Shown here in pieces: positions 50,066-60,028 of a stretch of 64,000 nucleotides of DNA. A model generated the notes under the pieces. That model was not told where the DNA came from and ran no database searches. It saw only the letters and a list, made by a program, of their open reading frames with translations. The stretch covers positions 3,658,001 to 3,722,000 of the forward strand of contig OZ218955.1 of the NCBI GenBank assembly GCA_965112735.1, in the 5' to 3' direction. A program made the translations under genes and the position numbers. The stretch comes from Phaeosaccion multiseriatum. Its lineage: Eukaryota; Ochrophyta, other classes. Within the stretch, counting starts at the first letter, position 1; each line of letters starts with the position of its first letter.

Positions 50066-50683
50066 TCAGCTCAATGTGCACAGCAGCTTGGAGGAGCAAC
50101 ACGAGGAGCAACACCGAGAGTTCGGCTTCGAGGGACCCGGCGTCTCGGTCTTCATCGCTCCGTCACCAGCGCTCCGTCCCCCAGAAGGGTCTGCTGGTCC
50201 AGGACCTGAAGAAGGAGAGCGCCTTCGGGGCTCTACTGAAGAAGAGCAGCTCTTCCCTCCTCCTCCTCCTCCTCCTCCTCCTCCTCCTCCTCCTCCTCCT
50301 CCTCCTCCTCCTATTACTACACTTCTTGGTGGCACTACTTGTGGAGGCTTCACAGTGCCACCACTATCAGGGCGTGCTGGTGGTACCACCGGCCGTAGTG
50401 TGCTAAAAGGAGCGACTTCACCATCATGTCCTCCTCCTCCTCCCGTTGCGATTGTTCCTACACTTGGGCGCTCATGCTCGTCCCTCCTGCTCTGGCGCTG
50501 GTAGAGACACCACAAACCATCAATAGTCTTTCCCGTTGCATAACCGTCGGGGAGACGCCATTTAATGGAACGACCCACTTGTCTGGAAGTCCACCCATGG
50601 TTCTTCAGCGCTCTCTCGAAAACATTTCTTGCAATGCCATCATCCATCTCCCCCAACAATGCCACGGTTGTTGCTTCCTCCAT
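50066..50683 (-). CDS. hypothetical protein with Gly-rich insert
   Basis: A minus-strand frame of 205 codons begins at ATG 50683 (MEEATTVALLGEMDDGIARN) and has a well-mixed N-terminal ~75 residues (FERALKNHGWTSRQVGRSIK, TIDGLWCLYQ) that look like folded helical sequence. After residue ~80 it becomes Gly/Pro-rich, including ~20 Gly encoded by the CCT array at 50254-50312. No family recognised. The inverted copy at 27.6 kb is frameshifted, while this one is open, which supports it as the functional member. The 3' half could be non-coding. Confidence 0.4.
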   Translation of the reverse strand: MEEATTVALLGEMDDGIARNVFERALKNHGWTSRQVGRSIKWRLPDGYATGKTIDGLWCLYQRQSRRDEHERPSVGTIATGGGGGHDGEVAPFSTLRPVVPPARPDSGGTVKPPQVVPPRSVVIGGGGGGGGGGGGGGGGGGGKSCSSSVEPRRRSPSSGPGPADPSGGRSAGDGAMKTETPGPSKPNSRCCSSCCSSKLLCTLS

Positions 50684-53600
50684 GTCTCAACAACCGCGAA
50701 AAGTTCTGTGCGTCTCCGCAAGCACGATGAGGTGGCGTCTGCGTCTACGCTGCGGAGCTGCTCTTAAGGGGGAGAAAGGGAGGAGGGGGGGGGGGGGGTT
50801 AGCTAATGGCCGGGTGCGCGCCAAAAATTCATTAGTGCGGCCCCCTGCTGCAGCAGCTGCTGCCGCTGACTGGCTGCTATTGATGAATGTATGGAAAAGC
50901 AAGTGCCTTGGTAGATGAGAGAGATCGTGCTGAAAAAAAAGGAGAAGGAAAGGGGTTAAATGGTGCGGTTTGTTTTTTTCATGATTGATAGAAGCAACGC
51001 GGCGCGGGAAAAAGAAGAAAAGAAGGAAAGGGCGAAAAGAAGAAAAGAAGCAATTTTGAAGATCGTGCTAAGCATGCTGCACACAGCAGCAGCAGCAGCA
51101 GCAGCAGCAGCAAGCACAGCAGCAGCGTCCCCCTTCCTGCTGCGAGAGCAACTCACTTCAGCATCATGACGACTCAAGAGCGTGCACCCGTGGCCAGTGT
51201 CACGACGCCTTCGTCTCCCCCCACCCCCACCCGCACAATGAAAGAAGTGGCCGAGCTCTTTAACCACGTCGACAACCTGCGCGCCGAGGTGCGTAGCGTA
51301 TTACATAGTAGCTGGGGTTCTTGGGTCATGTTGCCTTGCTTCCTTGGCGAGGACGCACACGCCGAGACGAGCGAGCCTGCGGGCGGGCGGGTGGTAGCAG
51401 CAGCTGCGAGTACATCTGCCAGCTATGCACCTGCGTTTTAGCGATGCCCGGCACCCTCCTTCTCTCCCTTTTTTCTTCATTCCTCCTTTTCCGATACTCG
51501 GCCTCGCTCGTCACTCCTCGTCATGGCTGCCATCGGGGGCTGATCCTCGCATCTCTACGCACTACCGACCCAGATCCAGCGTGAAGGCATAGATGACCTA
51601 GGTGGCGGCGAGCATGGATTGGATCTTCCCCGCATCGTGGTGGTCGGTGCGTAGTTCGCTGTGGCTCTTCGATCCTCAGTGTGGGGTTGGATCCTCTCTG
51701 CCTCCCGCGTCTTGCTCTCCCTGTTTGCCCCAGCCCGCAGTCCAGGCAGATGGCTCGTCCTAACTACCACTCACACACAGCCCCTCCTCGATGGCGTCCC
51801 ACCCCCCCCCGCGCCACCCGCCCTCCTTTTCTCGCTCCCCCCACCCACCTGCCTGCTCTCCGTCCCTTCTCCTTCCCTTTCCATCAGGTGAGCAGTCGTC
51901 CGGCAAGTCTTCTCTTCTCGAAAGGTGCGAAGCAGCTGGCTCCGCGAGACTCTATCAGCCCGCCCTACTCTCAATGCCCTTCTCGTTGTGTTTGAACTTC
52001 CCTCCCCACTCTCCTCCCCTTTACCTTGCTTGTTGGCTTTTGGCCCTTGCTTGGCTCGTCCTCCACCCTGCGTCTGACCCCTCGCGCGCTCGTTTCCCTT
52101 CACCCTTTTAAATGCATGCCCATGATGCCTCCATGCCTCCTCCCCCCCCCCCCAACCACGGCTAGACTCTCCGGCGTCCACTTCCCGGAGGGGACGGGCA
52201 CGACGACTGTTTTCCCCACGGAGGTTCAGATGCGGTACAAGGAGGGGGATGGCTTCTCAGCCTCCGTTTGGTTGGACGCCCTCAACGGCGGCAACGAGCA
52301 ACGCCGCAACGAAAGGACGCTAACTTCCCCACAAGAGGTGAGGGGGCAGGCAGGGACCCTGGTGACGCGGCCCGCCCTGCTGGCTGTTGCAGACTAGGAA
52401 GCCCAAGCAAGCAGGAGGGAAGGGCAAAACCGACGTTGTACTTCATCATCATGCCTCTGTTTGTATTCGAAAGAACACCAAAGCAAGCCAAAGAGCAGAA
52501 TCATCCGCGCTTGCTTGCACGCCATTTCCCTCACCGCAAGTGTCGCTCTGTCTCCTGCTTGATATTGCAATCTTACATGTCATGGAGTTGCAAGAACTAA
52601 TGTGTGATTTCGTCGATTTTGCCTCTTTGTTTCTGTTTCTTGGCTTCGCTGCGTGTGCGTGTGCTGGCTGTGTCTCAAGTTGACCGAGGCAATCAAAGAC
52701 CTGACGACAATCCGAAAGCAGGAAATGGGGATAGTAGGCGAATCCCCCGAGAAGGTCTTCTCTGCATACGGCATGAAGATAAGGATCGAGAACAAGGATT
52801 CAGCCAACCTTACGGTCATCGACTTGCCCGGCTTGATCGTCACCAGCGGCTCCAGCAGCAGCTTCTCGTCTGGGGCTGTGGCCCCCTCAGCCCAGGAGGG
52901 GGAGGAGGAGACGAAAGCGGGAGAGGAAACTCTCATGCACGATCCCAGGAAGCTCGTGGAGAAGTACGCCGAACCCCACAACACCATCATTCTCGTCCTC
53001 GCGGAAGGCACCCAAGACATTGATGTGAGTCGGAAAGAGGGCCCAAGGACTCGCATGAGGACATAGCTACAATACCGGTGCACGCTTGTGTCCCGCGGCA
53101 TGGTGGCTGATGGTGTTAGACGAGTGATGGTGTGCGTTGCGTCGTCACCGATGAGAAGAAGCTCGGAGCTATGCGTGACGTGACGCCCTCGACTCACCCC
53201 CCCCCCCACCCCTCTTGTGCCCTTCTCGCTCCATGCTTTCGTGGGCTGGTCGTCTCCTTCTCCTGCTGCATTGGATGGTTGGGCGGCAAAAGAACGCTAA
53301 AGCCTTCGGGTTCGTCAAGGACATGAACTGGCGCAATCGTGCCATTGGCGTAGTGACCAAGGCCGACTTGGTGGGAAAACAAGGGTGCATGTCGACGGCG
53401 TCTGCCAAAGAACTCCTTCTCCACACGAACAGCGAAGACAGCAAATACTGGCTCCAAGACGGGTGGGTAGCCGTGGATTCCAGCAAGAGCGAGGAGAAGG
53501 AGATGGAGTTTTTCAATGGAGACGACTACTTCAACGAGCTGCTGGGCGAGGGCGCCAACCTCGGTGTCAAGGCGTTGGGCTCGAAGCTTTCGACGCTACT

Positions 53601-54647
53601 CGACCGGCGCATCCGTGTTGAGCTCAAAAGGCTGGGCCCTAAGGTAAGATGCTACTGCCGAAGCACGAGGACAAGTACAAACAGAGGGCAGAGAGTCATC
53701 TCTCCTCGTTCTTTCCCTCTCTCATTCAATTCGTGCGTGTGTGAAGTCTGCTGTGGTGGCCGACGCTCAGCGTGGAGCATCCCCTCCCCCTCTCGTACTC
53801 GACTCCTCACGCCCGCTGCTGTGCTTCCCACTTGCTCTTGTGTGTCTACTTGTGGGCCCCGTCCTTGGCGACCATCGCTCGGTTCTTCCCACTTCAGATT
53901 CACAGCACGCTTAAAGAGGCACAGGAGGGGCTGAGGCAGACTGAAGAGGACTACTCTGACCTGGAACCGGCCGCGCAGTATACAAAGGTGGCCGAATTCA
54001 AGTCGAAGTTTGGTAGAAAAATGAGTGAATCACTCCTAAAGAGAGCAGGACGCGCTGACCACAATCTCATGATCGCGGCGAACAAGGCTCATCCCCACGT
54101 AGCTGGAACTTTCAACGGCCTGCAGCAAGCATTCCGGCAAAGTATTCTTGATACGCACCCATTGGGGAATGAAGCCGTGAGTTCGAGTGATAGCGCTGCG
54201 AAGGAAACAGCGCTGCTTGAATCTGTCCAGAAGGCCCTGTCCCACTCCGAGCTTTTTCTTGCTGGCGTCCTCTCGAACACGTGAGTAACCGCACGTTGTC
54301 TTTGCTGACGTTCGAAGTCACTCTTTTGGACCAGACATACATTTGAGAGGGCTTAGTCTAGTCCAACAGAGTGACTTCCAAACAGGCGACACTTGCCTGG
54401 CTGCCGCCTTCCCCCTCTAGCAGCAGCGTTGGGCGTTACTTCCGGCCGGCTCTGGCTGTTCTGGATACTGTGATGCATCCATCTGTGCCTGCTTTGCCCC
54501 TCTCTAACTTTCTGACCGCTCTTTCCTCCCTCCTCGCGATTCTACTTGGTCTCACTACTACTCGATACTACGGGACATACACGATTCTCTCACGCCGCCG
54601 AGGACAGCAACTATGACTTTCAGACTGAATGGAACACTAACATCCTA
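50190..54647. repeat. inverted segmental duplication, copy B (partner 23799-28244)
   Basis: About 4.46 kb matching 23799-28244 in reverse complement; carries the 5' two-thirds of the intact dynamin-like gene plus its upstream neighbour. Confidence 0.9.
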
Positions 54648-56001
54648 TCCAAATGGGAGGACCCGCTGAAGCGGATGACCGAGGACTTGGAAGAAGCCAT
54701 ATTACTGTACGCCGATGTCCTTCTCGATCTACCCCTCTTCTTCCATGGCAAAAAGCTTCCTCATCTCCAGAAGGAGCTACTCGGCGGTTTTCAGAAGGTA
54801 AGATGACCGGACGATGTGCTTGCATGGCGTCGCTCTGCTGCTTCCCTTGCTTCGTGGGGCGGAGGAGCAATGCTGTAGCAAGTAGTGGACTGGATGCTGG
54901 TTGGTTTGTCTTGAACGCCTTTCCCTTGAGAAGGAGGGAATAGAGGATAGAGGATGACCTGTAGAGGAAGGAGGGCGGAGGAGAAGAAAGCTCCTCATGG
55001 TTGTGATCGTGCAAGTATGACGTGAAGCAAACGACTGCGGCCTAAGTCTCCGCTCCAGGAGAGACGACCATCGTGGAAGGAAGACAGCCGATTTTCTCAC
55101 TCTATTTCCTTTTCCCCTTATCGCTCACTCTGTTTCCTTTTCTGCCCTATCGCCCCCGTTGCCCCGGCGAACGCGCCTCTCCCCCCGACTCTATTGTTCC
55201 TTGCTCAACGCCTCAACGCTCTACCTATGCTTAATTAGGTGTTGAAGATGAAGCGTAAAGACCTCAAGTCGCACCTCGATCTCATGCTAGATCGTGAATC
55301 CAATCCGATCACAGTGTGGGAAGCACAGGATATAGGCGAGAAGCGGTTGCAGGTAAGATAGACAAGTCTGCCCTCACTTTGATCACGAGTGAGCGAGACA
55401 AACGGCGGCTCCCAACACACGAGCCCACACACATGTCACTCCCCCCGCTTCTCCTTCGGAGCAGAGACTCCTCGCTCCAGTAGCTAGCTCGAAGCAAGGG
55501 GGGGAATCACAGCACATGCTGTTCTGGGCTCGAGGATCACTACTTGCCGCGTCGCTGCAAGCCCCCTTCTGTTTGGCTAACCACCAACTTCCACCTTTCC
55601 CCTCTGCTGCGTACCTCTCCCTCCCTTGTTTCCTCGCCGCGACGACTCGGTGATGGTCACCAATGCAGGAGCTTGAAATCCTACAAAAATCCTCGAGAGT
55701 GAGCTTGGATGCTATGAATCTCGTCAGAAAAATCGTACAATACTTCAACATCGCGGCAGCTCGCTTCGTAGATGTCTCAGTGCAGTTTTTGCAGCAGTTT
55801 CTCATCGACCAAACACTCCAAATTCTCACAGAGGAAGGCCTGTTTCTCAAAGGCTACACAAACCTCAACAATGACACAAGAGTGGAGGAGTGCTTAAAGG
55901 AGGGTGGAGAAAGCAGACAAGCCCGCGATAAGTTGAAGAAAAGGGTCAATGCCCTCCAGAGCATGGAGGACAAGGTCGCCAACGCGAATGCCGAATACTG
56001 A
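51166..56001 (+). CDS. dynamin-like large GTPase, complete
   Basis: Ten exons: 51166-51288, 51574-51646, 51888-51924, 52166-52337, 52680-53024, 53293-53643, 53898-54280, 54608-54797, 55239-55352, 55669-56001. All junctions are GT-AG and phases agree, giving 706 residues. GTPase motifs: P-loop GEQSSGKSS (66-74), switch region with TTTVFPTEV, G3 DLPG (183-186), G4 TKAD (272-275). The middle part (HPHVAGTFNGLQQAFRQ) and the C-terminal helical region (NLVRKIVQYFNIAAARFVD) match the stalk and GTPase effector region of dynamin-related proteins. No PH or Pro-rich domain, as usual for plant- and protist-type members. A membrane fission or remodelling role is inferred. An insert rich in Ser/Glu follows DLPG. 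The use of 54608 as the exon 8 acceptor is the least certain point. Confidence 0.85.
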
Positions 56002-56551
56002 GCGGACAAGAGCGCAGCTGAAAACAGCGCAGCAAACGAAGCAGGCAGGCAGGACGGGGCCCAGGGGGGGGGGGGGCTGAGGTGAAGAGGAGAGAACGCG
56101 GGGCGGCGGAAGGGGAGGGGGGGCATGGGATGATCAGTACAGCGACAAGCAGTGGCCTCGCCTTTATTGAGCGGCCGCGGTTTTGTCGGGTTATCGCTCG
56201 TGGTCGTGGCGCATTTGTTATTCATGAAAGGAAAGAGGAAAGGAAGGACAGGGGTGCGCGCAGCGAAACTGGCACGAGCAAAGCAAACGGCGCCTTCTTG
56301 GCAGGGCAGGCAATGGTGCCTGCCTCTCACCAAGCGAAGCGTCCTTTCAGTAGTAGGCACCAGGACAGTAGGCAGGAACAGAGCGGCGCCTTCTTGGTAG
56401 GGCAGGCAACGGTGCCGGCCTCTCACTAAACGAAGCGTCCTACAGTATCAAGTCAAGCGATCAATGAAGTTAGGTTACACTTGTGGTCCTTCACGACTCT
56501 TGGTCTTCATTCCCCAACCCTCTCTTCCTCTCTCCCACCGATCGCCATGGA
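56002..56551. other. no gene recognised
   Basis: Downstream of the dynamin-like gene. Contains a short imperfect tandem repeat at about 56298-56440 (GGCGCCTTCTTGG...GGGCAGGCAA...GGTGCC twice). No exon supported. Confidence 0.45.
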
Positions 56552-56624
56552 GTGGGCCCCAGGCTCGCCAAGGTGCGTCCAGAGACCGTGCCCGTATCAC
56601 CAACTGCTTGGCCGTAAAAGTGCC
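56552..56624. repeat. 73-bp exact copy of MSS51-like exon sequence
   Basis: Identical to 45739-45811, inside the large exon of the MYND/MSS51-like gene, same orientation. It contains the TTGGTGATA motif and sits about 110 bp upstream of the GGA satellite. No surrounding gene structure, so a fragment copy. Confidence 0.9.
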
Positions 56625-56734
56625 GGAGGGAGAGCACGATATGATGATGATGATGACAATGATGATGGTGATGCTGCTGATGGTATAATGATGATACTGC
56701 TGCTGATGATGATGATGATGAGGACGACGACGAG

Positions 56735-58014
56735 GAGGAGGAGGAGGAGGAGGAGGAGGAGGAGGAGGAGGAGGAGGAGGAGGAGGAGGAGGAGGAGGAG
56801 GAGGAGGAGGAGGAGGAGGAGGAGGAGGAGGAGGAGGAGGAGGAGGAGGAGGAGGAGGAGGAGGAGGAGGAGGAGGAGGAGGAGGAGGAGGAGGAGGAGG
56901 AGGAGGAGGAGGAGGAGGAGGAGGAGGAGGAGGAGGAGGAGGAGGAGGAGGAGGAGGAGGAGGAGGAGGAGGAGGAGGAGGAGGAGGAGGAGGAGGAGGA
57001 GGAGGAGGAGGAGGAGGAGGAGGAGGAGGAGGAGGAGGAGGAGGAGGAGGAGGAGGAGGAGGAGGAGGAGGAGGAGGAGGAGGAGGAGGAGGAGGAGGAG
57101 GAGGAGGAGGAGGAGGAGGAGGAGGAGGAGGAGGAGGAGGAGGAGGAGGAGGAGGAGGAGGAGGAGGAGGAGGAGGAGGAGGAGGAGGAGGAGGAGGAGG
57201 AGGAGGAGGAGGAGGAGGAGGAGGAGGAGGAGGAGGAGGAGGAGGAGGAGGAGGAGGAGGAGGAGGAGGAGGAGGAGGAGGAGGAGGAGGAGGAGGAGGA
57301 GGAGGAGGAGGAGGAGGAGGAGGAGGAGGAGGAGGAGGAGGAGGAGGAGGAGGAGGAGGAGGAGGAGGAGGAGGAGGAGGAGGAGGAGGAGGAGGAGGAG
57401 GAGGAGGAGGAGGAGGAGGAGGAGGAGGAGGAGGAGGAGGAGGAGGAGGAGGAGGAGGAGGAGGAGGAGGAGGAGGAGGAGGAGGAGGAGGAGGAGGAGG
57501 AGGAGGAGGAGGAGGAGGAGGAGGAGGAGGAGGAGGAGGAGGAGGAGGAGGAGGAGGAGGAGGAGGAGGAGGAGGAGGAGGAGGAGGAGGAGGAGGAGGA
57601 GGAGGAGGAGGAGGAGGAGGAGGAGGAGGAGGAGGAGGAGGAGGAGGAGGAGGAGGAGGAGGAGGAGGAGGAGGAGGAGGAGGAGGAGGAGGAGGAGGAG
57701 GAGGAGGAGGAGGAGGAGGAGGAGGAGGAGGAGGAGGAGGAGGAGGAGGAGGAGGAGGAGGAGGAGGAGGAGGAGGAGGAGGAGGAGGAGGAGGAGGAGG
57801 AGGAGGAGGAGGAGGAGGAGGAGGAGGAGGAGGAGGAGGAGGAGGAGGAGGAGGAGGAGGAGGAGGAGGAGGAGGAGGAGGAGGAGGAGGAGGAGGAGGA
57901 GGAGGAGGAGGAGGAGGAGGAGGAGGAGGAGGAGGAGGAGGAGGAGGAGGAGGAGGAGGAGGAGGAGGAGGAGGAGGAGGAGGAGGAGGAGGAGGAGGAG
58001 GAGGAGGAGGAGGA
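56735..58014. repeat. very long pure GGA satellite (~1.28 kb)
   Basis: Roughly 425 GGA units without visible interruption, preceded by a GAT/GAC-rich lead-in (56640-56733). All open frames over it are low-complexity artefacts. Confidence 0.98.
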
Positions 58015-58486
58015 GAGAGTGAGAAGCAGGACATGCATGGATTGTATAGAGGGACTTGGGCCAGTAGAGAGTAGCGCGCAGAGTCGAAAGTGAGGGAATC
58101 AATTCGCGTTTTAGACACTTCTGTCCCCACTCGAGGTGGCACTCAAGGTGGAGAGACGCGAAATGTTTATTAATTAAATTGATTGACCCCCAGCATGGGG
58201 CAGTCTACCTACATGTGTAGGCTTGTATGGAGCTTTGGCTTGACTTCATCGTCTCACCAAGTTGTCTTTGTCTCTGGAGAGGAAGGGGAGAGCTCGCTGC
58301 CACAGAAACCAAAGCCAATTCGATTCCTGGGCGGGAGGGGACGGTCGAGTCAACCCACATACCCGTCCCTACCTTCACTAGTACAGGAGCACGGTAGAGT
58401 CAACTCAGACAGTCATACCACTGGACTGGAGAGGGGCGTCAAACGCTGGCTTGACCAGCGCAGGAGCAGAGCCATCTCAAACTGTA
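58015..58486. other. no gene recognised
   Basis: Lies 3' of the UDP-xylose synthase gene (minus). Two copies of an imperfect GAGTCAAC-containing segment occur at 58345-58400. Nothing else supported. Confidence 0.45.
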
Positions 58487-59866
58487 TTAGGCGACCCCCG
58501 GTTTTTGAGCTTCGGGGCCCGTGGACCTTATCTCTCCAGTGCGCTCCAGCTCTCCCCTAAAGTAGTCGATGGTGTGTTTGATGCCCTCCCTCACCTCCAC
58601 CCGCGGCTCCCAATTGAGTTGTCCTTTGGCCACCTCAATGTCCGGTCTACGCTGGCTGGGGTCGTCTTCGGTGGCAGGCAGGTACACAATCTCGCTCTCG
58701 GAGCCCGTCAATTCCTTAACGAGCTCGGCGAAGGCACTAACGGTGTACTCCTCGGGGTTGCCGATGTTGACGGGCTGTGAGTAGTCGCCATTCATCAAAG
58801 ACACTAGACCCTCCACTAGGTCATCCACGTATTGGAACGATCTTGTCTGCTCGCCGGTCCCATAGATGGTAATGTCCTTCCCCTGCAGGGCCTGGATGAT
58901 GAAGTTGCTCACCACCCGACCGTCGTTGGGGTGCATGCGGGGCCCAAAAGTGTTGAAGATGCGAGCCACTCTGACCTCCAAGTGCTCCTTGCGTTCGTAC
59001 GCATACATCATCTGTTGGGTGGGGGGGTAGGTCGGTTGGTTGACAGAGGGAAGTGAAAGAGTGAGTGGATGGGTGGTGAATGAGTGAGTGGGTTATTCAT
59101 GGGTGAGTGAGGGAGGGAGTGGGCACAGAGCACTGACACACACACGCACATATATATATATACGGCTTACCGTCTCTGCCACCCTCTTCCCTTCATCGTA
59201 GCACGCCCTGGGCCCGATTGGGTTCACGTTACCCCAATACGTCTCCTTCTGGGGGTGCTGCTCTGGGTCGCCATAGACCTCGCTCGTGGAGGTGAGTAGC
59301 ATTCGGGCCCGTGTCCGCTTGGCGAGGCCCAGCATGTTGAGCGTCCCTTGCGTGTTTGTCTTGATAGTCTTGATGGGGTTGAATTGATAATGGGGGGGGG
59401 AAGCGGGGCATGCCAGGTGGTAGATTTGGTCGATCTCCAGCATGACGGGATTGACGACATCATGCACGATGAGTTGGAAGTTTGGATGTCCCACCCACTT
59501 GTGCACGTTTTGCTTCCTGCCCGTGAACATGTTGTCCACCACGATGACATCGTGCCCCTGCTTCATCAGCTTGTCCACCAAATTGCTCCCCACAAACCCA
59601 CAACCACCCGTTATAAGGATGCGCTTCCTCTCCTTCTCGGACAGGGTGATTGTGGGCGGGGCTGGCGGGCACACGACCGAGGCGCCTCTGGCCGCGTCGT
59701 CTCCACCCCCCTCAGGTTCCACCACGGCATGAGCCTTCCCCAAAAGCTTTGCTAGATCCTCCAACCTCTCTCCCTGGGCAGCGACTGTCTCGGACAACCC
59801 CTGCACCGCATGGGCCACCGCCTGGGAAACGAGAGCTGAGATCTGTTCCTGTTCTCCTGGACCCAT
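58487..59866 (-). CDS. UXS: UDP-glucuronate decarboxylase (UDP-xylose synthase)
   Basis: Two exons, 59866-59171 and 59011-58487, joined in phase 0 by a GT-AG intron, 406 residues. It makes UDP-xylose from UDP-glucuronate using bound NAD. Seen: Rossmann Gly motif GGCGFVGSN (87-95), [31 protein letters not shown], catalytic YxxxK (Y223, K227 in YDEGKR), [35 protein letters not shown]. These are the hallmark stretches of the family. The N-terminal ~80 residues are a family-unusual extension: helical, Gln/Ala-rich ([20 protein letters not shown]), without a transmembrane segment, so probably a soluble cytosolic form rather than a Golgi type. Product feeds xylose into glycans or wall polymers. Confidence 0.93.
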
Positions 59867-60028
59867 GATATCTACATCGGACGGATCTTCCCAAACTGAA
59901 ATTTTTACTCTTAGCCACAGTTACATCTCCGAAGGCGGCTGCTACATTCCTCCCTGTTTGGGTTGAACGCGGCCTTGATCATGCACGGCAGCGAAAGACT
60001 ACGCCGTGACTGAGGAGGTACGCTCACC

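Noticed and set aside
56475-58142. Open frames of about 500-555 codons over the GGA satellite
   Set aside because: Same reason: homopolymer peptides from a pure repeat.
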